Program-made: the position numbers and the translations under genes
Notes under the pieces: generated by a model
What the model was told of the DNA's origin: nothing
Databases searched by the model: none
What the model saw: only the letters and a program-made list of their open reading frames with translations
Shown here: positions 7,477 to 15,906 of the stretch, piece by piece
Numbering within the stretch: the stretch's first letter is position 1
How the letters are laid out: each line of letters begins with the position of its first letter
DNA from: DASYTH01 sp045806965
GTDB taxonomy: Bacteria; Actinomycetota; Actinomycetes; Mycobacteriales; Pseudonocardiaceae
Length of the DNA stretch: 64,000 bases
Direction: 5' to 3'
Assembly (NCBI GenBank): GCA_045806965.1
Contig: JBJMIG010000017.1
Location: 11,365 to 75,364, forward strand

Positions 7477-8867
7477 ACCGGCTCGGGTCGAGCATCCGCC
7501 CACGGGTGCGCCCGCTCGAACTGTCCGGCAAGACCGAGCAGCCGCCGCTCGGCGAACGCCGGTCCGATCAGCTGCACCCCGATCGGCAGCCCGCGCTCGT
7601 CGCGGCCGGCCGGCAGCGCGGCCACCGGGTAGCCGAGCACGTTCCAGGTCGGGAAGTACGGGATCCCCATGGACACCCCGGCGAGCGTGCTGCTCGCGCC
7701 GCTGCCGTGGTAGCGCCCGATCCGGAGCTGCCGGCTGGTCCACCCCGGCTGGAGGATCACGTCCACATTCTCGAAGAACCCACGCATCAGACTGTCCAAA
7801 CCGGACTCCGCGGCACGCACCCCGGCCAGCACCCGGTCCGGGATTCGCCGGCCAACCGCGGCGATCCGGCGGGAGCGCGGTTCCAGCCACTCGGGGTGCG
7901 GCAGCCCGGCCACATCGTCGGACACCCCGCGCAGGTAGCGCACCAGGAACTGGGGCGATGGCCGAACGCCGAGCGGCGGGTCGGCCTCGGTCACCTCGTG
8001 CCCGAGCGCGCGCAGCCGGTCGGCCGTGTCCAGCACCGCTCGCTTGCGCTCTCCCTCCATCGGCGGGCGGCCCAGCGGCGTGCGCCAGGACAGCGCGATC
8101 CGCAGCCGGGGCGGATCGCCGCCGGCGGCGGACCGGTAGCCGCCCGCGTCGCCGTCGCCGAGCGCGGCCCGCACGTCGGCGAGCACGTCCAGCATGGCGG
8201 CGACGTCGGCGACCCGGCGGCCGAGCGGACCGACCACGGACAGGCCGTGCCAGCCCTCCTCGCCGGCGGCCACCAGCCCCCTGGTGGTCTTCATGCCGAA
8301 GATGCCGCACGCCCCGGCCGGAATCCTGAGCGCGCCGCCGCCGTCGGAACCCGTCGCGGCACCCACGATGCCGGCGGCGATCGCGGCGGCCGAGCCGCCC
8401 GAGGAGCCGCCCGGGGTGTGGTCCAGATGCCACGGGTTGCGGGTGGCGCCGTGGGCGAGGGTTTCGGTGAACGGCCACAGGCAGCGCTCCGGCGTCCGGG
8501 TGTGACCGACGATCACCGCACCGGCCGAGCGCAGCCGGGCCACCGGCGGGCTGTCCTGTTCGGCCGGACCGAACTGCGGGCGCCCGCCCTTGGCGGTCAC
8601 GTCACCCGCGACGTCCTGGTCGTCCTTCACCGCGACCGGCACGCCGAGCAGCGGGGTGCGCTCCCCGGCGTCGATGCGGCGCTGCGCGTCCTGCGCCGCC
8701 TGCCGGGCCGCGTCGGCGTAGACGGTCCGGAACGCGTTGAGCGCCGGGTTGACCGTCTCGATTCGGCGCAGCACCGCGTCGGTCAGCTCCGGCGCGGAAA
8801 CCGCGCCGTCTCGCAACGCGGCCGCCTGCGCGTCCGCCCCGGCCCACAGCAGTTCCTCGACGTCCAT
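7467..8867 (-). CDS. Amidase-signature family protein lacking the nucleophilic serine
   Basis: 466 residues starting M-D-V-E-E at 8867. Amidase-signature enzymes hydrolyse amides with a Lys-cisSer-Ser triad. Lys81 (V-A-V-K-D) and Ser155 (T-P-G-G-S-S-G-G-S) are present, but the nucleophile motif reads G-S-D-G-G-G-A-L-R, giving Ala179 (codon GCG at 8331-8333) where the family has Ser. Either the protein is inactive as a classical amidase or it has another function. Without this change it would be called a GatA-like amidase. The gene lies 23 bp downstream of pfp on the same strand and may be co-transcribed with it. Confidence 0.88.
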   Translation of the reverse strand: MDVEELLWAGADAQAAALRDGAVSAPELTDAVLRRIETVNPALNAFRTVYADAARQAAQDAQRRIDAGERTPLLGVPVAVKDDQDVAGDVTAKGGRPQFGPAEQDSPPVARLRSAGAVIVGHTRTPERCLWPFTETLAHGATRNPWHLDHTPGGSSGGSAAAIAAGIVGAATGSDGGGALRIPAGACGIFGMKTTRGLVAAGEEGWHGLSVVGPLGRRVADVAAMLDVLADVRAALGDGDAGGYRSAAGGDPPRLRIALSWRTPLGRPPMEGERKRAVLDTADRLRALGHEVTEADPPLGVRPSPQFLVRYLRGVSDDVAGLPHPEWLEPRSRRIAAVGRRIPDRVLAGVRAAESGLDSLMRGFFENVDVILQPGWTSRQLRIGRYHGSGASSTLAGVSMGIPYFPTWNVLGYPVAALPAGRDERGLPIGVQLIGPAFAERRLLGLAGQFERAHPWADARPEPVYG

Positions 8868-8890
8868 GCCGAGACCCTGCCACAAGCCGA

Positions 8891-9916
8891 TCAGCCGAAG
8901 AAGACCTCGGCCTCGGCGTAACGCTCGAGCGGAACGGTCTTGAGCTCGGCCGTGGCCTCCGCGAGCTTCACCCGGATGATGTCGGTGCCGCGCAACGCCA
9001 CCATCACGCCGAAGTCGCCGTCTCGCACCGCGTCCACCGCGTGCAGACCGAAGCGGGTGGCCAGCACCCGGTCGTAGGCGGTCGGCGTGCCGCCGCGCTG
9101 GACGTGGCCGAGCACCACGGCCCGGGACTCGGCGCCGGTGTGCCTGGCGATCTCGTCGGCCAGCCAGGCGCCGATGCCGCCGAGCACGACGTGGCCGAAC
9201 GCGTCCTTCTCGCCGCTGGCGAGCGACTCGCGGCCGCCCTCGGGCATGGCGCCCTCGGCCACCACGATGATCGGGGCGTACTCCCGCTCGAAGCGGCGCT
9301 TCACCCAGGAGACCACCGTCTCCACGTTGAACGGCCGTTCCGGCACCAGGATGACGTTGGCCCCGCCGGCGAGCCCGGAGTGCAGTGCGATCCAGCCGGC
9401 GTGTCGGCCCATCACCTCGACGACGAGCGCGCGGTGGTGCGACTCGGCCGTGGTGCGCAGCCGGTCGATCGCCTCGGTGGCGATGTGCACCGCGGTGTCG
9501 AAGCCGAACGTGTAATCGGTCGAGGCCAGGTCGTTGTCGATCGTCTTCGGCACGCCGACCACGCCGACCCCGTCGTCGGTGAGCCGCTTGGCCACCCCGA
9601 GCGTGTCCTCGCCGCCGATCGCCACCAGCGCGTCCACGCCCTGCTCGGCCAGCACCGCCTTGATCTTGTCGACGCCACCCTCGTGCTTGTACGGGTTGGT
9701 GCGCGACGAGCCGAGGATGGTGCCGCCCCTGGCCAGGATGTCCTCGACGTCGGACAGGCCGAGCGGCCGGGACTTGCCCTCGAGCGGGCCCTGCCAGCCG
9801 TTGCGGAAGCCGACCAGGTCCCAGCCGTAGGCCTCGATCCCCTTCCGCACCACCGCTCTGATCACGGCATTCAGACCCGGACAGTCACCGCCACCGGTAA
9901 GCAAGCCAACGCGCAT
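8891..9916 (-). CDS. pfp: Pyrophosphate-dependent phosphofructokinase
   Basis: 341 residues from ATG 9916 (M-R-V-G-L-L-T-G-G-G-D-C-P-G-L-N). Converts fructose 6-phosphate to the 1,6-bisphosphate in glycolysis. The donor can be read from the active site: G-G-E-D at 101-104 and P-K-T-I-D-N-D at 123-129 give Asp104 and Lys124, the pair typical of PPi-using enzymes such as that of Amycolatopsis methanolica, whereas ATP enzymes have Gly at both sites. The reaction would be reversible and would spend PPi instead of ATP. The length fits the bacterial family. Confidence 0.9.
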   Translation of the reverse strand: MRVGLLTGGGDCPGLNAVIRAVVRKGIEAYGWDLVGFRNGWQGPLEGKSRPLGLSDVEDILARGGTILGSSRTNPYKHEGGVDKIKAVLAEQGVDALVAIGGEDTLGVAKRLTDDGVGVVGVPKTIDNDLASTDYTFGFDTAVHIATEAIDRLRTTAESHHRALVVEVMGRHAGWIALHSGLAGGANVILVPERPFNVETVVSWVKRRFEREYAPIIVVAEGAMPEGGRESLASGEKDAFGHVVLGGIGAWLADEIARHTGAESRAVVLGHVQRGGTPTAYDRVLATRFGLHAVDAVRDGDFGVMVALRGTDIIRVKLAEATAELKTVPLERYAEAEVFFG

Positions 9917-10025
9917 GTGCCGATTCTCCATCAGGTCGCTCGAGTCGGGCTTGGCCACCGGGTCGGAAACCCCGTGACGGGTGCAAGGGTGCCACCTTCT
10001 GGATCGGTGCAGCAACCGGGCCGGG

Positions 10026-10529
10026 CTAATTGCCCGGCAACCCCAGGCGAACCCATTCCGCCTCGATCACCCGCCACCTCGCCAGGTTGTGCCGGGCGTC
10101 GGCGAGCGCGTCGTGCGCGTCGTCCGGCGGCACCGGGAGCGTTGGTTTGCCAACGTCCTCCCAGCGCTGGCGCAGTTCCCTGGTGAACCTGGGCAGCGCC
10201 CTTGGCAGAGCCGGCATGTCGCCCCACAACTGGGCCAGCGCCACGTGGTCGTAGGCGGCGAACCAGGCCCACAGCTCGACCTTCTCGCCGTGCGGGCTGA
10301 TGAACCTCATCAGCCGCTCGCGCATGGTGCGCCGGTCGCACCAGACCGGGTCGGCCGGCGGCGGCAGCTGGGCCAGCACGTGCTCGCGCACCCAACGGCC
10401 GGCCCTGGTCGGGTCGAACTCGGTGGAAACCGCGTAGAACTCGCGGCCGTTCTCGTCCACGACGCCGATCGAGACCAGGTCGATGGTCACCCCGTCCTCG
10501 ATGAACTCGGTGTCGTAGAAGAAACGCAT
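10026..10529 (-). CDS. DEDD-type 3'-5' exoribonuclease (RNase AS / Rv2179c-like)
   Basis: 167 residues from ATG 10529. The start carries the first acidic motif F-Y-D-T-E-F; D-H-V-A-L near the middle and H-D-A-L-A-D-A-R-H-N near the end complete a DEDDh-like active site for two metal ions. The M. tuberculosis homologue Rv2179c degrades adenine-rich RNA 3' overhangs and is encoded in the same neighbourhood. A short hairpin, CCGGGC-TAATT-GCCCGG (10021-10037), overlaps the stop codon and could act as a terminator. Confidence 0.87.
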   Translation of the reverse strand: MRFFYDTEFIEDGVTIDLVSIGVVDENGREFYAVSTEFDPTRAGRWVREHVLAQLPPPADPVWCDRRTMRERLMRFISPHGEKVELWAWFAAYDHVALAQLWGDMPALPRALPRFTRELRQRWEDVGKPTLPVPPDDAHDALADARHNLARWRVIEAEWVRLGLPGN

Positions 10530-10555
10530 CGGCGAAGCCTAATCGCGCGGGCGGC

Positions 10556-11320
10556 TCAGCCAGCCTCCGTCTCCGGGATCCGGTCCTCGGTGCCGGCCGC
10601 GCTGCGCTGCGTCGGCAGCTCCACCGGCTCGCCCGCGGCCTGCGCGAGCTGCAACTCCTTGGCCTTGGCGGCGTAGATGTCCACGTACTCCTGGCCGGAG
10701 AGCTCCATCAGCGCGTACATCACCTCATCGGTGATCGACCGCTCCACGAACCGGTCCCCGGCGAGGCCGTAGTAGCGGGAGAAGTCGAGCGGCTCGCCGA
10801 CCTTGATCCGGATCTTGTACGGCTTCCACATCTTGGACCCGATCGGGTTGGCCTTGTCCGTACCGAACATGGCCACCGGAACCACCGGCACCCTCGCCTC
10901 GAGCACCATCCTGGCCATGCCGGTCTTGCCCTTGTACAACCGGCCGTCCGGGGACCGGGTGCCCTCTGGGTAGATGCCGAGCAGGTGCCCCTCGCGCAGC
11001 AACCGGATGCCGGTGTCCAGCGCGGCCTGCGCGGCGCTGCCGCTGGACCGGTCGATCGGAATCTGCCCCATCCCGGTGAAGAACCACTTCTTCAGCCGGC
11101 CCTTGACGCCCTTCTGCGTGAAGTACTCCAGCTTGGCCGGGAAGGTCACCCGGCGACGCACCTTGAGCGGCAGGAAGAACGAGTCGGACACGGCGAGGTG
11201 GTTGCTGGCCAGCAGCACGCCGCCGTGCTCCGGGATGTTCTCCGCCCCCTCGATGACCGGCCGGAATAACAGGTGCAGCAGCGGGCCGAGGAACACCCTT
11301 TTCATCAACCAGTACACCAC
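10556..11320 (-). CDS. plsC: 1-acyl-sn-glycerol-3-phosphate acyltransferase family protein
   Basis: 254 residues from GTG 11320. Membrane-associated acyltransferase of phospholipid synthesis. It has the family motifs N-H-L-A-V-S-D (the HX4D catalytic motif), P-I-D-R, and Y-P-E-G-T-R-S, in the expected order, behind a hydrophobic N-terminus. It corresponds in position to Rv2182c. It may acylate lysophosphatidic acid or another lyso-lipid; the substrate cannot be read from sequence. It lies 26 bp upstream of the exonuclease gene on the same strand. Confidence 0.88.
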   Translation of the reverse strand: MVYWLMKRVFLGPLLHLLFRPVIEGAENIPEHGGVLLASNHLAVSDSFFLPLKVRRRVTFPAKLEYFTQKGVKGRLKKWFFTGMGQIPIDRSSGSAAQAALDTGIRLLREGHLLGIYPEGTRSPDGRLYKGKTGMARMVLEARVPVVPVAMFGTDKANPIGSKMWKPYKIRIKVGEPLDFSRYYGLAGDRFVERSITDEVMYALMELSGQEYVDIYAAKAKELQLAQAAGEPVELPTQRSAAGTEDRIPETEAG

Positions 11321-11647
11321 CGCGACCCGCGCCTCCCGTTCACCAGCCCCCGCCCGTCATCGAGCCTACGAAGGCCGCACAGCCTGGCACAATCCCACGA
11401 CGCCCGCCCGGCGGCCACCGTAACACCGGCGGTGGTTACGGAGACTTCGATGTCATCACGGTACATAACGCGGAAACACCTGAGCGAGCGAGCGTGCGAG
11501 GTGCTGTCCGTGAGCGCCGCCACGGAGCGTCCGCCGCGCCGAAGGAGAAAAATCGCCGCGGCTGGCCGGTCCACCCGGACGGGGGTTCGTGCGACGATGG
11601 CCCCATCACCGAGCAGGGCGGCCTAGTCGTTGCTGAGGAGGGTCGAG
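11321..11647. other. Divergent intergenic region
   Basis: About 330 bases between the acyltransferase and a membrane protein gene. It contains an imperfect hairpin (CCGTAACACC / GTGGTTACGG, 11418-11441) and a GAGCGAGCGAGCGTGCGAG stretch (about 11483-11501) resembling the start-site repeat upstream of pepA. No gene is evident; promoters for both flanking genes are expected here. Confidence 0.5.
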
Positions 11648-12118
11648 GTGTCGGAACGACCCGAGGATGTCGACGCCGCGTTCGCCGCGATCGTCGCTGA
11701 TCTCGAGCGCGAAGGCTTCGGAGCTGACGTGCCGACCGACACCGAGCCGACCGAAGAGCTCACGGCCTTCGGCCAGCGCGAGGCCGGGGAGCCGACCACC
11801 GGCGAGCCGACCACACCGATCTCCGCCTGGCGGGGCCACGAGGCCGAATGGGACTGGTCCTTGGGCTCCGACGAGGAGCACTACGTGCCGCCGGAGCCGC
11901 CGCCGCTGCCCCGGCTGCGCCCGATCACCGTGCTGGCCCTTGTCCTGGTGGTGGCCGGCGTGCTGCTGCTTGCCGCGCCCGGAATCATCGGGCTCGACCC
12001 CCGGGTCGCCACCCCGATCTCGCTGCTCGCCCTTGTCTGCGGCTTCGGCCTGCTGTTCCTGAGGATGCGGCGCACCCCGCCGGACCCGGGCGACCACGGC
12101 AACGGCGCCCAGGTATAG
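11648..12118 (+). CDS. Small membrane protein of unknown function
   Basis: 156 residues from GTG 11648, with GAGGAGGG five bases upstream. An acidic N-terminal half of about 90 residues ends in a proline-rich turn and is followed by two transmembrane helices (about residues 98-145) and a charged tail. The likely topology is a cytoplasmic acidic domain on a two-helix anchor. The family is familiar from actinobacteria but has no assigned function. It is convergent with the glucokinase gene. Confidence 0.78.
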   Translation: MSERPEDVDAAFAAIVADLEREGFGADVPTDTEPTEELTAFGQREAGEPTTGEPTTPISAWRGHEAEWDWSLGSDEEHYVPPEPPPLPRLRPITVLALVLVVAGVLLLAAPGIIGLDPRVATPISLLALVCGFGLLFLRMRRTPPDPGDHGNGAQV

Positions 12119-12119
12119 C

Positions 12120-12136
12120 CGCTGACGGGATCAGCG
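12120..12136. terminator. Short hairpin between convergent genes
   Basis: CGCTGA (12120-12125) pairs with TCAGCG (12131-12136) over a 5-base loop, overlapping the glucokinase stop codon. A weak bidirectional terminator is plausible. Confidence 0.3.
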
Positions 12137-13096
12137 CCGCCGAGCACCCGGCCCGGCCAGGTCGGCCGCCAGCGCGGCGGCGCCGACCAGGCCGGCGTCA
12201 TCGCCGAGTTGCGCGGTGCGAATCCTGGCCAGCGGCCGGTAGCCGGCCCCGGTGACCGCGGACTTGTAGTGGTCCCGTGCGTCGTCGAGGAACAGCGGCG
12301 CGGACTCGGACACACCACCGGCCACCACCACGATCTCCGGGTCGTACACGTCGGCGACCAGGGCCAGGCCCTCGCCGAGCCAGCTGGCCAGCTCCGCCAT
12401 CGCGAGTTGGGCGAGCGGGTCGCCGTCGCGCGCCGCGGCGGCCACCTTGCGCCCGGTGACCGCCCGCGAGTCGCCGGCCGCCTCCCGGTCCAGCACCGTG
12501 GACCGCCCGGGATGCCTGGCCAGCAGCTCGACCGCGGTGGCACTGAGCGCGGTGCCGCTGCAGTAGCGCTCCCAGCAGCCCGACTTTCCGCACGAGCAGG
12601 GCCGGCCGCCCGGCACGAGGCACAGGTGGCCCAGCTCCGGGGCGACGCCGTGCGCGCCGCGAAACGGCGCCCCGCCGAGCAGCAGGGCCCCGCCGATACC
12701 GGTGCCGATGGCGACCAGCACGGCCACCCGGGCGCCGCGGGCCGCGCCGAACCGGTACTCGGCCAGCAGCGCCGCGTTCGCGTCGTGCTCGAGCACCACG
12801 GGTAAGCCGAGCCGCTCGGCGATCCGGTCCGCCACCGGCGCACCCCGCCAGGCCAAGTGCGGGGCGAACATCACCGAGCGGCGGTCCCTGGTCACGAAGC
12901 CGGCGACGGCGAGGCCCACCGCGTCCACCGGGTGCCGCTCGACCAGGGTGCCGACCACCGAGCTGATCGCCGCCTCGAGCGCGGCCTCCCCCGTCGGCGT
13001 TGGCGCCCGCGCGGTATCGAGCACGGTGCCGTAGCGGTCGACCACGCCGGCCCGCACGCTGGTCCCCCCGATGTCCACCCCGATCGTCGTGGTCAA
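12131..13096 (-). CDS. glk: ROK-family glucokinase
   Basis: 321 residues, TTG start at 13096 chosen because AAGGGA lies eight bases upstream and the protein then begins directly at the phosphate-binding motif D-I-G-G-T-S. Phosphorylates glucose with ATP. The ROK zinc motif C-x-C-G-x-x-G-C-x-E is present, as is G-T-G-I-G-G. The start overlaps the stop of the preceding gene by 4 bases, suggesting translational coupling. A ROK glucokinase beside an ArsA/SRPBCC operon also occurs in Streptomyces. A pure repressor role is unlikely since no helix-turn-helix domain precedes the kinase. Confidence 0.9.
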   Translation of the reverse strand: MTTTIGVDIGGTSVRAGVVDRYGTVLDTARAPTPTGEAALEAAISSVVGTLVERHPVDAVGLAVAGFVTRDRRSVMFAPHLAWRGAPVADRIAERLGLPVVLEHDANAALLAEYRFGAARGARVAVLVAIGTGIGGALLLGGAPFRGAHGVAPELGHLCLVPGGRPCSCGKSGCWERYCSGTALSATAVELLARHPGRSTVLDREAAGDSRAVTGRKVAAAARDGDPLAQLAMAELASWLGEGLALVADVYDPEIVVVAGGVSESAPLFLDDARDHYKSAVTGAGYRPLARIRTAQLGDDAGLVGAAALAADLAGPGARRR

Positions 13097-13512
13097 CCCG
13101 GGGTTCCCTTGCGGCGCACCGGAATCCGCTGAACCCCCGGCGACGGTCCGGAACGCGGCTCCGGCCGGAAGCCGGGCATGTGCGGCACTCCCGGCTCCCA
13201 CCGGTCGGCCAACACCGCACGCAGCAGGGCGACCAGGTCGGCGGCCCGGCCCAGGCTCCGCGCGACCACCTCGGACGGCTCACCGCTGATCAGCGCGAGC
13301 ACCGCGCACAGTGGGCACCAGTCGTCCGGCAACGGCTCACCGGGCCTGTGCCCGTGCCCGTGCGCGCCGAAGGCGCCGTGCTCGCCGTGCTCGCCATGGC
13401 CGCTCTCGGCGATCCGGTCCAGCCACGGCCCGGCACGCTCGGCCACCGCGTCCAGCAACAGCCGCAGCTCCTCGATCAGCCGGGAACCCGGCCCCTCGGT
13501 CCGGGTGCTCAC
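13093..13512 (-). CDS. Conserved small protein with a histidine-rich loop and a CxxC motif
   Basis: 139 residues from GTG 13512, overlapping the ArsA-like gene stop in a GTGA arrangement. A helical N-terminus is followed by a run of G-H/G-E pairs (eight histidines within about 25 residues), then W-C-P-L-C-A and a second helical part. The histidines plus two cysteines suggest metal binding. It resembles small proteins found in the same operon in Streptomyces (DUF5304-like, from memory). No function is known. Confidence 0.72.
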   Translation of the reverse strand: MSTRTEGPGSRLIEELRLLLDAVAERAGPWLDRIAESGHGEHGEHGAFGAHGHGHRPGEPLPDDWCPLCAVLALISGEPSEVVARSLGRAADLVALLRAVLADRWEPGVPHMPGFRPEPRSGPSPGVQRIPVRRKGTPG

Positions 13513-14630
13513 CGGGTTCCGCCCTCCGACTCGAAGCGCAGCACCAGACCGGCCCCGTCCGCCTCGGCACCGACGACGGTGTAGCGGCGCAGCATCATCG
13601 GCAGCGCGATCAACCGGCGCACCCCGTCCACGGTGACCGCCAGCTCGTCGCCGATCCGGGCCAGCTCGAGGTCGGCCGTGTCGGTCAGCGGCAGCGCGAC
13701 GGTCAGCTCGTAGGCCGCTCCGGCCTCCCGCACCGCGAGCAGCGGCGCGCTCGCCGGTGCCGGCTCGAGCGGGTCCGCGCCGGCGTAGAGCTCGGCGGCG
13801 AGTTCGAGCAGCGCCGCGGTGCCGACCGGCTCGGTCGCCCGGTGCTCCACGGTGCGCAGCGGCAGCGGGGTGGATGCGGCCAACTCGGCGAGCACGGCAT
13901 CCTGCGCGGCCCGCCGGGTGCGCAGCCAGCGCGCCGCCGGTCCGTGCCAGAGCCGGGCCTTCGGTGCGAGCCGGTTGGCCACCAGGCCCTCGACCGGAAT
14001 GGCGCGCAGCGCCAGCGCGGTGAGCATGCGCCGGGTCTCCGCGACCACCATGCGCTCGGGGGTGAGTACCAGCCGCACGCCGGTGGTCGCCGGGTCGACC
14101 AGCAGCCGGCGCAGCGCCGCGAGGTGTTCGGCGAGCCGGCCGACCGGACCGCCGACCGACGGATGTAGCCGGGTCAGGTAGCCGGCCACCGCCTCGGGCA
14201 AAGCCAGCAGCCGCAACGTTTCCGCCGTCGGACCGCAGTCGACCACCACGGCCTCCCACGGGCCGGCATCGGCGAACCTGGCCACCTCGGTCAACGCGAG
14301 CAGCTCGTCGACGCCGGGCAGCACGGTCAACTCCTCGGCATCCAGCTCGTCGAGCCCGGCGCCGGCCAGCACACCGCGCAGGTGGCTGCGCAGGTCGGCC
14401 CAGGACCGGTCGACCAGCCGGCGGCTGTCCACATGCGCGGCGTACAACCCACGGTCCACTTCGGACGGATCGCCGTTCAGCGCGACGCCGAACGCGTCGG
14501 CCAGCGAGTGCGCCGGGTCGGTGGAGACCACCAGCGCCTTGCGCCCGCCCGCGGCGAGGCGGGCGGCGGTGGCCGCGGCGAGGGTGGTCTTCCCCACCCC
14601 GCCCTTCCCGGTGAACAGCAGGATGCGCAA
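13509..14630 (-). CDS. ArsA/GET3-like P-loop ATPase
   Basis: 373 residues from TTG 14630. The N-terminus has the deviant Walker A motif G-K-G-G-V-G-K-T-T, then S-T-D-P-A-H-S (switch I) and V-V-D-C-G-P-T-A-E-T (switch II), all typical of the ArsA/Get3 family. It matches Rv2184c in position. A single ATPase unit with a beta-rich C-terminus is present. No arsenite genes are nearby, so arsenic resistance is unlikely; a membrane-protein or lipid-linked role with the adjacent SRPBCC protein is more probable. Confidence 0.87.
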   Translation of the reverse strand: MRILLFTGKGGVGKTTLAAATAARLAAGGRKALVVSTDPAHSLADAFGVALNGDPSEVDRGLYAAHVDSRRLVDRSWADLRSHLRGVLAGAGLDELDAEELTVLPGVDELLALTEVARFADAGPWEAVVVDCGPTAETLRLLALPEAVAGYLTRLHPSVGGPVGRLAEHLAALRRLLVDPATTGVRLVLTPERMVVAETRRMLTALALRAIPVEGLVANRLAPKARLWHGPAARWLRTRRAAQDAVLAELAASTPLPLRTVEHRATEPVGTAALLELAAELYAGADPLEPAPASAPLLAVREAGAAYELTVALPLTDTADLELARIGDELAVTVDGVRRLIALPMMLRRYTVVGAEADGAGLVLRFESEGGTR

Positions 14631-14641
14631 CGGGGTCCGCC

Positions 14642-15079
14642 CTAGCCGCTCTCGACCCTGCGCTTGAGCTCCTTGAGCGCGGTGTCCATGATCACCTTCT
14701 CGGCTTTGCGCCGGAACAGGCCGATCATGGGCACCACGAGCTGGACCGAGAGCGTGTACGTGACCCGGGTCTGCTCGCCTTCAGGGGTGAGCGCGTAGGT
14801 GCCGTTCTGCGCGCGCTGCATCTGCCCCTTGACCAGGCTCCAGTTCACCGTGAGTCCGTCGGCCGCCCAGTCGTAGGACAGCGTGTAGACGTCCTTGAAC
14901 GGACCGGCGTCCAGGGTGAACCGGACCTGCTTGGCCTTGCCGTCCTCGCCGGCATCGAGCACCTCGGTCTTCTTGACCGCGTTCGCCCACTCCGGATACG
15001 CCGGGAAGTCCGCGATGACCGACATGATCGCTTCGGGCGGGGCGTCGACGACGATCGACTGGGTGGACTCATCGGCCAT
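14642..15079 (-). CDS. SRPBCC (START-like) lipid-binding protein
   Basis: 145 residues from ATG 15079. The sequence shows the SRPBCC helix-grip fold pattern: I-V-V-D-A-P-P-E-A-I-M at the start, F-P-A-Y-P-E-W, alternating strands, and a long C-terminal helix ending L-K-R-R-V-E. It matches Rv2185c (TB16.3) in position and sequence style. Such proteins bind hydrophobic ligands. It is the first gene of a likely operon running through the ATPase, the histidine-rich protein and glucokinase. Confidence 0.87.
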   Translation of the reverse strand: MADESTQSIVVDAPPEAIMSVIADFPAYPEWANAVKKTEVLDAGEDGKAKQVRFTLDAGPFKDVYTLSYDWAADGLTVNWSLVKGQMQRAQNGTYALTPEGEQTRVTYTLSVQLVVPMIGLFRRKAEKVIMDTALKELKRRVESG

Positions 15080-15105
15080 GCGGGGCAGGCTACCCGGTCA
15101 ACCCA

Positions 15106-15897
15106 TCACCACCGCAGCACGTACGGCCGCTCGGTTCGCTGGAAGTGACCGACGTTCACGCACTCGGTCCGCCCCACCCGCATTCGGGAGGCCAGCGGCT
15201 GGTGCACATGACCGAACAACGACCAGCGCGGCGCCCCGGCCCTGATCAGCTCGAGCAACCCGGCGGAGCCGTGCTCGAACCGGCGCGCCAGCACGTCGAA
15301 GGTCAGCTCGGGCAGGTCCGGCGGGATGTGGCTGCATACGACGTCGACCGGACCCAACCCGCGCAGCGCCGCGGTGAAGTCCTCCTCGGAACGCAGGTAG
15401 GGCCGGAACGCACCGCCCCGCCGGCGCCGGTTGGCCGAGGGCGGCAGCAACCCGCCGCCGACGAACCCGAACCGCAGGCCGTCCAGCTCAACCGTTTCCC
15501 CGTCCAGGATGCGCACCGTCTCGCCGGCGTACTCCGGCCAGAGCGCGGGCGTGTCCACGTTGCCGGGGGTGGCATAGGTCGGCGCGGTCAGCGCGCCGAA
15601 CAGCTTGCCGTACTGATCGCGTACCGCCGCCTCGACCACGCCGGCCGGGTCGGTCAGGCTGGACCACAGCGACGCGGCGAACTCGGCGATCTCCACATGA
15701 CGCCGTTCGCGGCGCAGCCGGGCGAACGTGGCCACCTTCTCCGGGCCGAACACCGCGCCGAGAATGCCGCCGGAATGGTCGTGGTAATCCACGAAGTCGA
15801 TCAGGTCGCCGAGCACGACGAGCGCGTCCGCGCCGTCGCCCGCCCGGGCCAACGCATCGACGTTGCCGTGCACGTCGGAGACCACGTGAACCCGCAC
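15106..15897 (-). CDS. Calcineurin-like metallophosphoesterase
   Basis: 263 residues from GTG 15897. Metal-binding motifs appear in the usual order: S-D-V-H-G-N (D-x-H), G-D-L-I-D, G-N-V-D, S-H-I-P, and G-H-V-H. The two-metal active site hydrolyses phosphomonoesters or diesters; the substrate is unknown. It sits in the same minus-strand gene set as the SRPBCC genes, 26 bp upstream of one and 9 bp downstream of the other. Confidence 0.88.
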   Translation of the reverse strand: MRVHVVSDVHGNVDALARAGDGADALVVLGDLIDFVDYHDHSGGILGAVFGPEKVATFARLRRERRHVEIAEFAASLWSSLTDPAGVVEAAVRDQYGKLFGALTAPTYATPGNVDTPALWPEYAGETVRILDGETVELDGLRFGFVGGGLLPPSANRRRRGGAFRPYLRSEEDFTAALRGLGPVDVVCSHIPPDLPELTFDVLARRFEHGSAGLLELIRAGAPRWSLFGHVHQPLASRMRVGRTECVNVGHFQRTERPYVLRW

Positions 15898-15906
15898 TGT
15901 GCCAAC

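Noticed and set aside
13509..14630. Arsenite efflux ATPase
   Set aside because: The fold is ArsA-like, but no arsB, arsR or arsC is near and the operon partners point to another role.
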